Shown: positions 33,749 through 42,042 of the stretch, in pieces | How positions within the stretch are numbered: the stretch's first letter is position 1 | Layout: each line of letters starts with the position of its first letter | Assembly (NCBI GenBank): GCA_017405645.1 | Contig: JAFQZZ010000029.1 | Span: 1 to 60,755, forward strand | Source of the DNA: Bacillota bacterium | GTDB taxonomy: Bacteria > Bacillota > Clostridia > Peptostreptococcales > Anaerovoracaceae | DNA length: 60,755 nucleotides | Direction: 5' to 3' | Made by a program: the position numbers and the translations under genes | Notes under the pieces: generated by a model | What the model saw: only the letters and a program-made list of their open reading frames with translations | The model's database searches: none | Told to the model about the DNA's origin: nothing

Positions 33749-35273
33749 GATGACCTCCGATCTGCCGGTTCCGGTCCAGGCCGGTGGCGCCTTCCAGCAG
33801 GTCCGTCCCCTTGAACACGGCATTCTTGCCGAATTGTTTTTTGATCTTGATCATGGCTTCCTGGATGCTCCTCTCCTGCTCCAGCTTCCGGTCCTCTTCC
33901 TCCTGCTCCTTCCGCACCGCTTCCGGGTCCGTGAACATATCCAGCTGCCGGGGTTCCCGGCTGCCGGCCGCTTCCTCTTCCGGCACCACCCGGCAGGCGA
34001 CGATGGTGATGCGGCGGATCAGAAGATTTGGATCCGTGATTCTTTCATAAAGCTCCATCACAGCATCCGTCAGCATTTTCGTGGAAGAGGTCTGCCGGCT
34101 CAGATTGGCGGTGCCGTGGGCGTGTTTCGGCACTTTCCGTCCGTAATGGTCTTCCTTGGTCTCGCCCCTGTACCGGACGACGCCCTCACCTTCTTCCAGG
34201 TTGATCCGGTCGTAGTTGATGGTCAGGGTCATCTGGTCCGTCACCAGACCCTTTGCCACCAGTTCCAGGCTCATCTGCTCCGTCATTTCCCGGACGATCA
34301 CGGCCGCGTGTTCGAAATCATAGGGAACGGACAGGACCTGGCCGGAACTGAGGCTGCTGGTGGAAGGACGGTATTCCTTGATGTCTTTGATCGTGCAGGG
34401 CTCCCAGCCCCAGGCATGATCGATCAGCAGTTCCGCGTTGATGCCGAAAAATTTGTACAGCAGCCCTTCGTTATAGTAGTCCATGGGGCCGCCCAGGGAG
34501 CACCGGGCGATATCCCCCATGGTGTACAGTCCCTGCTCCTCCAGCCGGCGGGCATATCCGTGGCCGATCCGCCAGAAATCCGTCAGGGGCCGGTGGCTCC
34601 AGAGTTTCTCCCGGTAAAGCCGCTCATCCAGGAAAGCGATCCGCACGCCGTCCTCATCCGGCTGCCGGTGCTTGGCTTCGATGTCCATGGCGATCTTGGC
34701 CAGGTACATATTCGTTCCGATGCCGGCGGTGGCGGTGATCCCGGTGGTCCTGAGCACATCCCGGATCATGGTCATGGCGAAATCATGGGGCGACAGACCG
34801 TAAGTCTGAAGGTAGTCTGTCGCATCGATGAAGACCTCGTCGATGGAATAAACGTGAATATCCTCCGCCGAAACGTATTTCAGGTAAATGTCATAGATCC
34901 GGGTGCTGTATTCGATGTAATATGCCATCCGGGGCTTGGCAACGATATAGTCCAGCGCCACAGCCGGATTCCGCCGCACTTCCTCGTCCATATAGGAGGA
35001 CCCGGTGAGTTTCCTGCCGGGAGCCGCCCGGCGGCGCTCTTCGTTGACTTCCTTCACCCGCTGCACAACTTCAAAAAGCCTGGCGCGCCCGGAGATCCCG
35101 TAGGATTTCAGGGACGGCGACACCGCCAGGCAAATCGTTTTTTCGGTCCGGGATTCGTCCGCCACCACCAGGTTCGTCTTCAGCGGATCCAGCCGCCGTT
35201 CCATGCACTCCACCGAGGCATAGAACGACTTCAGGTCGATGGCGATATACACTCTGTTTTCCGCTACTCCCAT
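33741..35273 (-). CDS. Y-family DNA polymerase (UvrX/YqjW type)
   Basis: A 510-residue translesion polymerase. Catalytic acidic residues lie in YIAIDLKSFYASVE and VYSIDEVFIDAT. The little-finger domain follows after about residue 300. Residues QLDMF near the C-terminus (about 442) match the beta-clamp binding motif. The glutamate-rich C-terminal helix is unlike Pol IV and fits the UvrX/YqjW group paired with YolD. ATG 35273 follows GGAG; the frame's first possible start, a TTG at 35279, is less likely. A LexA-like box lies just upstream, so SOS control is expected. Confidence 0.92.
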   Translation of the reverse strand: MGVAENRVYIAIDLKSFYASVECMERRLDPLKTNLVVADESRTEKTICLAVSPSLKSYGISGRARLFEVVQRVKEVNEERRRAAPGRKLTGSSYMDEEVRRNPAVALDYIVAKPRMAYYIEYSTRIYDIYLKYVSAEDIHVYSIDEVFIDATDYLQTYGLSPHDFAMTMIRDVLRTTGITATAGIGTNMYLAKIAMDIEAKHRQPDEDGVRIAFLDERLYREKLWSHRPLTDFWRIGHGYARRLEEQGLYTMGDIARCSLGGPMDYYNEGLLYKFFGINAELLIDHAWGWEPCTIKDIKEYRPSTSSLSSGQVLSVPYDFEHAAVIVREMTEQMSLELVAKGLVTDQMTLTINYDRINLEEGEGVVRYRGETKEDHYGRKVPKHAHGTANLSRQTSSTKMLTDAVMELYERITDPNLLIRRITIVACRVVPEEEAAGSREPRQLDMFTDPEAVRKEQEEEDRKLEQERSIQEAMIKIKKQFGKNAVFKGTDLLEGATGLDRNRQIGGHHE

Positions 35274-35294
35274 CTTCAATCTCCAGTCTCAACA

Positions 35295-35311
35295 AGAACA
35301 TTTGTTTGTTC
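35295..35311. promoter_or_regulatory. LexA-like (SOS) box at the Y-family polymerase promoter
   Basis: Plus strand AGAACATTTGTTTGTTC: GAAC-ATTT-GTTT, overlapped by a second GTTC. It covers the expected transcription start just downstream of the -10 box. Confidence 0.65.
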
Positions 35312-35312
35312 C

Positions 35313-35341
35313 ATTGTACCACACCCCCTGCCAAAAGGCAA
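35313..35341 (-). promoter_or_regulatory. Promoter for the Y-family polymerase and YolD genes
   Basis: TTGCCT (35336-35341), 17 bases, TACAAT (35313-35318). Confidence 0.65.
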
Positions 35342-35368
35342 GAAAAAGACCGGCTGTCCGCCGGTCTT
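35342..35368 (-). terminator. Terminator after the threonine dehydratase gene
   Basis: A nine-base-pair stem AAGACCGGC with GCCGGTCTT and a five-base loop, followed by TTTTTC-type bases on the minus strand. Confidence 0.85.
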
Positions 35369-35379
35369 CATGATCATTC

Positions 35380-36588
35380 TTATAACATCGTGGCTACGAT
35401 CTTCGGTTTGTATCCGCCCTTTTCCAGTGCGTCGAGGATCTGCTGCTTGTGCTCGGTGCCGAAGGCTTCCATGGTGATTTTCAGTTCCACTTCCTTCATC
35501 CGGTTGGTGGTAACGAACTGGTTGTGATCCAGTTTAATGACGTTGCCCTGGTTTTCCGCGATGAGGATCGCCACCTCCGCCAGTTCGCCCGGCTTGTCCG
35601 GCAGCAGTGTGGATACGGTAAAGATCCGGTCCTGGAAAATGAGTCCCTGCTGTACCACGGAGGACATGGTGATCATGTCCATGTTCCCGCCGCTGATGAT
35701 GCAGGCCACGTTCTTTCCTTCCGCCGGCAGATGGGCCGCCGCCGCTACGGTCAGGAGCCCCGCGTTCTCCACGATCATCTTATGGTTCTCCACCATGTCC
35801 AGGAAGGCTCCTATGATCTCGTCGTCTTTCACCGTGATCACACCGTCCAGGTTCTCCTGCAGGTACGGGAAGATGGTCTCTCCCGGCGCCCGGACCGCCG
35901 CACCGTCGGCGATGGTATTGACCTCCGGCAAAGTGACCACTTCGCCCGCCTCCAGGGAACGCTGCAGGCAGTTGGCGCCCTCCGGTTCCACGCCGATGAC
36001 TTTGATATTCGGGTTGATGATCTTGGCCATGGTGGAAACGCCGGTTGCCAGTCCGCCGCCGCCCACCGGGACTAAAATGGTATCCACCAGGGGCAGTTCC
36101 TTAATGATTTCCATCCCCACCGTGCCCTGGCCGGTAGCCACCGTCAGGTCGTCAAAGGGATGGATGAAGGTATAATCGTGTTCCTGTATCAGCCTCTTGG
36201 CGCATTCATAGGCCTCGTTGTAATCGTCTCCGTAGAGGACCACTTCCGCCCCGTAGCTCTTGGTGCGGTTCACCTTGATCAGCGGCGTGGTCTTGGGCAT
36301 CACTATGATGACCCTGGCGCCGAATTCCTTCGCCGCGAAGGCAACGCCCTGGGCATGGTTGCCGGCCGATGCGGTGATCAGGCCCCGCTTGCGCTCCTCT
36401 TCCGTCAGGGTGCTGATCTTGTAGTAAGCGCCCCGGATCTTGAAAGCGCCTGTGACCTGCATGTTCTCGGGCTTCAGGAAGACCCGGTTGCCGGTGCGTT
36501 CGCTGAGGTATTTGCTTTCGATGAGTTTGGTCTGCTGGGTGACCTGTTCCACGACCCGGCAGGCTTTATCAAAATCATTGCGGTTCAT
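35380..36588 (-). CDS. ilvA: Threonine ammonia-lyase (dehydratase) with ACT domain
   Basis: A 402-residue PLP enzyme that converts threonine (and serine) to 2-oxobutyrate and ammonia. The PLP lysine is in TGAFKIRGA, the phosphate loop is VGGGGLATG, and residues from about 325 form one ACT domain. One ACT domain and this length fit the catabolic/short type rather than the two-domain biosynthetic E. coli IlvA. ATG 36588 lies inside the end of the FkbH-like gene (14-base overlap) with AAGGAGGAAA upstream, so it is coupled to the acylation operon. Whether it supplies 2-oxobutyrate for isoleucine or for fermentation is unknown. Confidence 0.93.
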   Translation of the reverse strand: MNRNDFDKACRVVEQVTQQTKLIESKYLSERTGNRVFLKPENMQVTGAFKIRGAYYKISTLTEEERKRGLITASAGNHAQGVAFAAKEFGARVIIVMPKTTPLIKVNRTKSYGAEVVLYGDDYNEAYECAKRLIQEHDYTFIHPFDDLTVATGQGTVGMEIIKELPLVDTILVPVGGGGLATGVSTMAKIINPNIKVIGVEPEGANCLQRSLEAGEVVTLPEVNTIADGAAVRAPGETIFPYLQENLDGVITVKDDEIIGAFLDMVENHKMIVENAGLLTVAAAAHLPAEGKNVACIISGGNMDMITMSSVVQQGLIFQDRIFTVSTLLPDKPGELAEVAILIAENQGNVIKLDHNQFVTTNRMKEVELKITMEAFGTEHKQQILDALEKGGYKPKIVATML

Positions 36589-37627
36589 AGTTTCCTCCTT
36601 CTTGTATCTCTAAATACTCCGGATATTCCATCGGCTCCGCATGCTGATATTCCAGCAGCACCCGGTCGCCGTCTTCTTCAATCTCTTCAAAACCGGACAG
36701 TTTATAGGTGATGTACATGATCCGGTTATAGTCGGTCTCCAGGAATTCGGCCCGCAGGGGTTTCCCGGTTTCGGCCGCCTGCTTTGTGGCGAAGCACAGC
36801 AAAGCCGTCCCGATCCCCCGGGTCATGACCCGGCAGGAAACGATCAGTAGCTTGATCGTCAGCGCTTCCTCGCTCTCCTCCATCAGCAGCAGCCCCACCT
36901 TTCCGCTGGTTCCGTAATCGTCCGTCAGTTCACAGATGTAAAACCGGTGCCGGGGCGATCGGATCAGTTTCAGCAGTTCTTCGTAGGAATACGTGTATCC
37001 GGTGGAATTGAGCTGGTGGGTGCGGATGGTCAGTTCCTCCACCCGCTGCAGGGCGGGTTCCGTCACCGGCTCGATGGCCAGCTTCATGTGCAGTGTGGAC
37101 AGGAAGTCCTCGTTGCTGCCGGCAAAGGCTTCCTCGGCACTCTGGCGCTCCAAGTCCGCCCGGTACATCTCCCGGCGCCGGGCCGCATCTTCCGTGACGA
37201 ACCGGACCTGAAATTCCGGAAATTCCGGAATGCTCCCGGCCAGGGCCGCATCGTAGGCCCGGATCTTCGGCAGCACAAACCGCACTTCATCCCTCTCAAA
37301 GGCGGAATCGTCCACGAAGGCCGCGGCTTCTTCCTTGATATTCAACAGCTCCAGGATGGTCCGGATCCCCTCGGATTTACTGTTCCAGGAGATCTGGGGA
37401 CAGAGAAAATAGTCCCACAGGCCCTTCTCCTCCAACTGTTTTCTGGCATTGTCAAAATCGTTCTTGCTGGACACCGACTGGACGATCCCCCGCCGGTCCA
37501 GTTCCCGGATGGTCTCCGCCACCCCCGGCAGCAAAGCGCCGGCGCCGCCTTCCGACAGTACGCCTTCCCAGACGGTATTGTCCAGATCCCAGATCACGCA
37601 CTTGATCTGTTGTTCATTGTTACTCAT
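36575..37627 (-). CDS. FkbH-like HAD-IIIC protein (candidate acyl-loading enzyme)
   Basis: A 350-residue FkbH-like protein. The N-terminal HAD-IIIC domain has KCVIWDLDNTVWEG (Asp14, Asp16), SSKND and FVDDSAFERDEV. The C-terminal half is GNAT-like, with the THQLNSTGYTYSYEEL block seen in FkbH proteins. In natural-product pathways FkbH-type enzymes take 1,3-bisphosphoglycerate, remove phosphate and load a glyceryl unit onto an acyl carrier protein; Cys10, next to the HAD motif, is a candidate acyl site. The gene lies nine bases after an ACP gene, so that loading role is plausible here, but the product could differ. Confidence 0.85.
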   Translation of the reverse strand: MSNNEQQIKCVIWDLDNTVWEGVLSEGGAGALLPGVAETIRELDRRGIVQSVSSKNDFDNARKQLEEKGLWDYFLCPQISWNSKSEGIRTILELLNIKEEAAAFVDDSAFERDEVRFVLPKIRAYDAALAGSIPEFPEFQVRFVTEDAARRREMYRADLERQSAEEAFAGSNEDFLSTLHMKLAIEPVTEPALQRVEELTIRTHQLNSTGYTYSYEELLKLIRSPRHRFYICELTDDYGTSGKVGLLLMEESEEALTIKLLIVSCRVMTRGIGTALLCFATKQAAETGKPLRAEFLETDYNRIMYITYKLSGFEEIEEDGDRVLLEYQHAEPMEYPEYLEIQEGGNYEPQ

Positions 37628-37636
37628 TACACTCCC

Positions 37637-37885
37637 CTATTTCCCGGCAACGTGCTGTTCCACCAGGTCGGCGATGGCGTTGATGGAATGGAAGTTCTTT
37701 TCGGAGATCTCCTTGCGCTTCAGTTTGATCCCGAACTCCTTCTCCACAAAGGCCACCATCTGCAGGGCAAACAGCGAGTTGACGTGCTTGCTCTTCAACA
37801 GTTCCGTATCGTAGGTCAGTCCCTCGTCTTTTTTCTCTTCCACAAAGAACCGGAAGATCCGTTCCCTGATTTCTTTCTTGTCCAT
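37637..37885 (-). CDS. Acyl carrier protein
   Basis: An 82-residue carrier protein. The phosphopantetheine serine is probably Ser37 in KHVNSLFALQMV, in the place of the common DSL motif, followed by FVEKEFGIKL. It is more basic around helix II (KLKRKEI) than fatty-acid ACPs. It sits between the SGNH-NodB gene and the FkbH-like gene, so it is probably a dedicated carrier, filling the role DltC has in the D-alanylation system. Its phosphopantetheinyl transferase is not in this window. Confidence 0.9.
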   Translation of the reverse strand: MDKKEIRERIFRFFVEEKKDEGLTYDTELLKSKHVNSLFALQMVAFVEKEFGIKLKRKEISEKNFHSINAIADLVEQHVAGK

Positions 37886-37902
37886 GCTCTTTTCCTTTCC
37901 CC

Positions 37903-39735
37903 TTACATGCGCAAAATCGCCATAAACTCTTCCGCGCTCATGTCGTTGCTGACGTTGTACCGCTTCAGGCGGATCAGGCTCTGGGGCAGGCCCTTCACCA
38001 CTTCGTTGACGCCCCTGCGCAGGGTGACGGTGACCTTGACGCCCTGGCTCCTGAGGATCACATCCGATTTCAGGTCGCAGAAACCGTAGGGGTAGGTCAC
38101 TACCTCACAGCTCACCGGAAGTTCGTCCTCAATAGCCTTTTTGGAGCTCTGGAAGTCTTCTGTCAGCGCACTCACATAGGCTTTTTCGGACTCGCCATCC
38201 ATCTGCAGAACCCCCTGCCGGCATCCCTTTCCGTCCAGTTCCTCCACCTGGTGCATATCATAGGTGTGAGACTGGATGTCGATGGTCCCGGCATTCACGT
38301 ACGGATAGGCTTCCTTCAGTTCGAAATGCGGGGTCATGATCTCGCCGGTGTCCTTGTAGGTTTCCTTCCCCACCGACACGCCCACCACGGAGATCGTCGC
38401 CTTGAAACCGTATTTCTTTAAGATCGGCGCCGCGATCTCCAGGTTGTCCCGGTACCCGTCATCGAAACTGATCAGCACCGGTTTTTCCGGAAGCGGCAGC
38501 CCGTGATAAACATAATTGATCAGGTCGTAGTAATTGACGGTATGATAGCCGTTGTCCTTCAGCAGCTGCATCTGCCCGTCGAATTTTTCTGCCTTCACCA
38601 CCGTGTTGACGTCCACCTTCGGGTCATGGGTGAAGGAATGGTACAGCAGGATCGGCACCCGGGCCGTGTAATTCTTCGGCACCGAAGCCGGGTCCGTGCC
38701 GTAGATCTCCTGGAGCCGCTGCTCCAGGGTCTGGGCGGTGGTCACGTGACCGAAGCCTTCCGGCACGTAAATGTTGTCGTCGTTGAAAATATAAGCCAGC
38801 ACCATCTTCCCCACCGCATTGCGGAAGTGGTTCGTGTCGTAGTAATACCGCATGTCGCAGTTGATCTGGTTGTATCCCCAGAAATCATAATAATCTACCG
38901 TGGCCGTCAGGTCCCGGATAAACTGCTGCATTTGGTCCTGGTTGTACTTATAGAACTCGTCCTGATGGATCGGCGGGCCGATCACAATCAGCTTCACGCC
39001 GTGCTCCTCACAGGTCTTCTTGATGTTGCCGATGGAGATGATGGCCTCGCTGAGATGCGGCAGCTCCGTGTATTCCTGATAGAACACGTTATCCTCCGCC
39101 TTCAGGTACTCCTCCAGTTCCCCGATGGGGGTGGAGTCCCGCTTCTGCTTGTTGTAGCAGCCGGTCTCGGCCACGTAAACGTCCTTCACCGTCACCAGGT
39201 AACCCCGTTCCCTCTTGCTTCGGATCTTGTCGATCCCGTAGGCCGGGTTGGCGAACAGGTACCGGGCGTAGAACTTCATTTTGGAGGAACCGTCCACCTT
39301 GCAGTGCATGTTCCCCTTGATCTTGTCCTGCTCGTAATCATAGCTGACCGCGTCCTGGGGGTCCACCAGCAGCACCAGGTTCTTCACGTTGTAATGCTCG
39401 GTGATGTATTCCGCCAGCAGTTCCTCGTCCTTCAGGTCGCCGCCGTACCAGGTCATGTTATAGAAACTGGCATCCATATACTTGTTCAGGTCTTCCACCG
39501 GGATCGACGAAGCCTTCGAACTCCCGAGGATATAGGAGTCGTACTCTCCGTAATGCCGGTCCAGGTAACCGATTTTCGCCACCCGGGGATTCATGGTCAT
39601 ATTGTAGTCATACCACTTCATGACCGGGTCGCCGAACACCCCGAAGGGGTCCGTGCAGACGTTGAAGCCCACCAGCGCGCCGATCACCACTATGAATACC
39701 GTGAAAAAGACTGTCAGATACTTTTTAAGACTCAT
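37903..39735 (-). CDS. SGNH-like acyltransferase domain fused to NodB polysaccharide deacetylase
   Basis: A 610-residue protein with an N-terminal membrane anchor (about 5-24) and the rest predicted outside. The first half is SGNH-like, as in DltD/AlgX/AlgJ partners of MBOAT proteins: GSS at 71-73 and DTNHF with Asp300 and His303. The second half (about 358-610) is a NodB deacetylase: LLYHSF, SFDDGY (423-428), SHTYDMH (His490, His495) and YPYGFCD. Such a protein could remove N-acetyl groups from, and add another acyl group to, the same surface polymer. It starts nine bases after the MBOAT gene with GAGGTGG. Confidence 0.85.
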   Translation of the reverse strand: MSLKKYLTVFFTVFIVVIGALVGFNVCTDPFGVFGDPVMKWYDYNMTMNPRVAKIGYLDRHYGEYDSYILGSSKASSIPVEDLNKYMDASFYNMTWYGGDLKDEELLAEYITEHYNVKNLVLLVDPQDAVSYDYEQDKIKGNMHCKVDGSSKMKFYARYLFANPAYGIDKIRSKRERGYLVTVKDVYVAETGCYNKQKRDSTPIGELEEYLKAEDNVFYQEYTELPHLSEAIISIGNIKKTCEEHGVKLIVIGPPIHQDEFYKYNQDQMQQFIRDLTATVDYYDFWGYNQINCDMRYYYDTNHFRNAVGKMVLAYIFNDDNIYVPEGFGHVTTAQTLEQRLQEIYGTDPASVPKNYTARVPILLYHSFTHDPKVDVNTVVKAEKFDGQMQLLKDNGYHTVNYYDLINYVYHGLPLPEKPVLISFDDGYRDNLEIAAPILKKYGFKATISVVGVSVGKETYKDTGEIMTPHFELKEAYPYVNAGTIDIQSHTYDMHQVEELDGKGCRQGVLQMDGESEKAYVSALTEDFQSSKKAIEDELPVSCEVVTYPYGFCDLKSDVILRSQGVKVTVTLRRGVNEVVKGLPQSLIRLKRYNVSNDMSAEEFMAILRM

Positions 39736-39744
39736 CGTCCACCT

Positions 39745-41166
39745 CTAAAAGTTGAAATACAAAAATGCCGAGACTTTCGTCATATACATTATGCTCACCG
39801 CCAGCAGCGCCCCCGCCGCCGCGGCATGCCGGAATTTGAATACGCGGATACGGGAAATCCCATTGGAATTCGGCAGGAGGAAACAAATCGCCGCCGAAAG
39901 GGCCAAAAGCCCCAGGGTCGTCAGGTTTTCTCCCGCAAAGGCCGATGCGGACGCGAAGAAATCGCTCCACCCGGTGAAGGCCGTTACGTCGAACATGTTC
40001 CGGTACACCTGCCCCGCCTGGACCAGGTCCCTGCAGTCAAAGAGCACCCGGATCACCGCCCCCACGAAGAAGGTCAGGAAGATGGCCAGCCCCTTCGGCA
40101 GGCCCTTCCGCCGTTTGATGGTGCGGATGCCGGCTAAATACACCAATACGCCGTTGACCGCGCCCCAGGCGATGAAATGCCAGCCGGCGCCGTGCCACAG
40201 GCCGGACACCAGGAAGGTTGCCATGATGGCGATCCCCAGCTTGATGTATCCGTCGCCGAAACGGAAGATGTTATCGTAGATCGTTTCGTAGAAGAACCGG
40301 GAAATGGTGATATTCCACTTTCTCCAGAAATCCCCGAAATCCCGGGCCTTGTAGGGCGAATCGAAGTTGAACGGCAATTCGATGCCGAACAGGTGCCCCA
40401 GTCCCCGGGTCATATCAATGTAGCCGGAAAAATCAAAGTAATAAGCGAAGACGAAACACATGACGCCGCACCAGGTCTCCAGCGTGGTGGCGCCGGCCAC
40501 GTTCCCGCCGTAAAAGGCTGTGGCGTAATCGATCAGGGGGTTCGCGATCAGGATCTTTTTGGCGCAGCCCACCGAGAACAAAAGCGTACCCCGGCAGATA
40601 TTCTCCGGCCGGAGGACCATGAACCGGTTCTCTTCGATCTGGGGCATCAGCTCTTCGTGCTTCACCACCGGCCCCACGATCAGCTGCGGGAAAAAGGTCA
40701 CGTACATCATATAATCCAGCAGCGTCGGCATTTCACACTCTTTCCGGAACAGGCTGATGGTAAAGGCCAGGATCTGGAACGTGAAGAAGGAAATGCCGAT
40801 GGGCAGGATAATGTCCATCATCGGGAAGGCCGTGCGGAAAGCCGCATTGATGTTTTCCAGGAAGAAGTTCGTGTACTTGAAATAACCCAGAAGGCCGATG
40901 TTCCACACCACCGCCAGCAGCAGGAAGATCCCGCGGCCGAAACGGTTTTTCAGATGATTTAGCACCTTCAAAAGCAGGAAGTTGATGACGATGGATGCCA
41001 GGAACACTCCCAGGAAATCCGGCTGCCCGATCCCGTAAAAGATCAGGGAAGCCGCCACCAGCCACACTTTTGAAAGATTGTGCTTCTTCAGCCCACGAAA
41101 CAGGGAGAACCCCGCAAACACGATGGGGAAGAAAGCAAAAATAAACACGTACGATGAAAAGATCAT
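39745..41166 (-). CDS. MBOAT-family membrane acyltransferase (DltB/AlgI type)
   Basis: A 473-residue protein with about ten or more membrane segments. The family histidines are His325 and His330 in SGLWHGAGWHFIAWG, and DFSGYID (245-251) and the FWRKWNITIS block are conserved. DltB and AlgI pass acyl groups from an intracellular donor to an outside partner. Here the neighbours are an SGNH-like protein and an ACP, the same set as in Dlt. ATG follows GGGAGG at a usual distance. It is the first gene of the operon, behind its own promoter. Confidence 0.92.
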   Translation of the reverse strand: MIFSSYVFIFAFFPIVFAGFSLFRGLKKHNLSKVWLVAASLIFYGIGQPDFLGVFLASIVINFLLLKVLNHLKNRFGRGIFLLLAVVWNIGLLGYFKYTNFFLENINAAFRTAFPMMDIILPIGISFFTFQILAFTISLFRKECEMPTLLDYMMYVTFFPQLIVGPVVKHEELMPQIEENRFMVLRPENICRGTLLFSVGCAKKILIANPLIDYATAFYGGNVAGATTLETWCGVMCFVFAYYFDFSGYIDMTRGLGHLFGIELPFNFDSPYKARDFGDFWRKWNITISRFFYETIYDNIFRFGDGYIKLGIAIMATFLVSGLWHGAGWHFIAWGAVNGVLVYLAGIRTIKRRKGLPKGLAIFLTFFVGAVIRVLFDCRDLVQAGQVYRNMFDVTAFTGWSDFFASASAFAGENLTTLGLLALSAAICFLLPNSNGISRIRVFKFRHAAAAGALLAVSIMYMTKVSAFLYFNF

Positions 41167-41204
41167 CCGCTTCCTCCCAAAGCCTTCTAATGTGTATCTT
41201 TATT

Positions 41205-41233
41205 ATTTTACCACACCTTGTCAAATCATTCAA
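41205..41233 (-). promoter_or_regulatory. Promoter for the MBOAT operon
   Basis: TTGAAT (41228-41233), 17 bases, TAAAAT (41205-41210). An overlapping TTGACA nearby gives a poorer -10 spacing. Confidence 0.6.
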
Positions 41234-41251
41234 ATTTTAAGCATAAACGAA

Positions 41252-41275
41252 GAGCATGCCGCTATCGGCATGCTC
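41252..41275 (-). terminator. Probable terminator after cmk
   Basis: A nine-base-pair stem GAGCATGCC with GGCATGCTC and a six-base loop, with only a short T-rich tail (TTCGTTT) on the minus strand. Confidence 0.5.
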
Positions 41276-41299
41276 CTTGCTGTTTCCTTTATTCCGGAA

Positions 41300-41971
41300 T
41301 CATTCCTGCCCCATTTTTTCTTTCACGACCTGATAGGCGGCTTCGATGCTCTCCTCCAGGTTCAGGTCCGAAGTATCCACCACCACTGCATCTTCCGCCT
41401 GGCGCAGGGGCGCGATCTCACGGTTCATATCCGCGTGATCCCGCTGGATGATCTGTTCCTTCACCGTTTCAAAAGGCGTGTTGTCGCCCTTTTCCTGCAG
41501 TTCCTTCCACCGGCGTTTCGCCCGCTCTTCCACGGAAGCCGTCAGGTAGATCTTCACATTCGCATTGGGCAGTACGACCGTTCCGATATCCCGGCCGTCC
41601 ATGATCACATTGTGCTGCCGGGCCAGTTCCCGCTGCATATCCAGCAGGTATTCCCGGACCGCAGGAATGGCCGAAACGGTGGACGCAAATGCGGACACTT
41701 CATTTTTCCGGATCGCCTCCGTTACGTCCTCCCCGTTGAGGAACATGTGCTGAAGACCGTCCTCTCCGTGTTCCAGCCCGATTTCTATTTCCGGAAGGCA
41801 TTTCTCCACCAGCTGAACGTCATCACAGCTGCCCCGCCTGGAAACGTACAGGCCCACCGTCCGGTAGATCGCTCCCGTGTCGACGTAATGATAGCCCATC
41901 CGTTCCGCCAAGGCCTTGGCAACCGTCGTTTTTCCGGCCCCGGAAGGCCCGTCAATCGCTATACTTCTCAT
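41300..41971 (-). CDS. cmk: Cytidylate kinase
   Basis: A 223-residue (d)CMP kinase. The P-loop is DGPSGAGKTTVAKALAE, followed by YVDTGAIYR; the CMP-binding insert has MDGRDIGTVVLPNA and the lid DHADMNREIAPL. ATG 41971 follows GTGAGG; the upstream open frame is not similar to the family. In many Firmicutes cmk precedes rpsA or ispH, but neither is here. A strong stem-loop lies between it and ppdK. Confidence 0.96.
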   Translation of the reverse strand: MRSIAIDGPSGAGKTTVAKALAERMGYHYVDTGAIYRTVGLYVSRRGSCDDVQLVEKCLPEIEIGLEHGEDGLQHMFLNGEDVTEAIRKNEVSAFASTVSAIPAVREYLLDMQRELARQHNVIMDGRDIGTVVLPNANVKIYLTASVEERAKRRWKELQEKGDNTPFETVKEQIIQRDHADMNREIAPLRQAEDAVVVDTSDLNLEESIEAAYQVVKEKMGQE

Positions 41972-41988
41972 AGAATATACCTCACAAT

Positions 41989-42020
41989 ACAGGCTGTGCC
42001 CCGTTCGGGACACAGCCTGT
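41989..42020 (-). other. Stable stem-loop between ppdK and cmk
   Basis: A ten-base-pair stem ACAGGCTGTG with CACAGCCTGT, capped by CCC with GGG. There is no T-run after it on either strand, so it may be an mRNA processing or stabilising element, just before the cmk ribosome site. Confidence 0.55.
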
Positions 42021-42042
42021 GAATCGCTTTTACAATGATTCT

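Noticed and set aside
36575..41166. Standard D-alanylation (dlt) operon
   Set aside because: No DltA-like adenylating enzyme is present; the fourth gene is FkbH-like and the SGNH protein has an added NodB domain.
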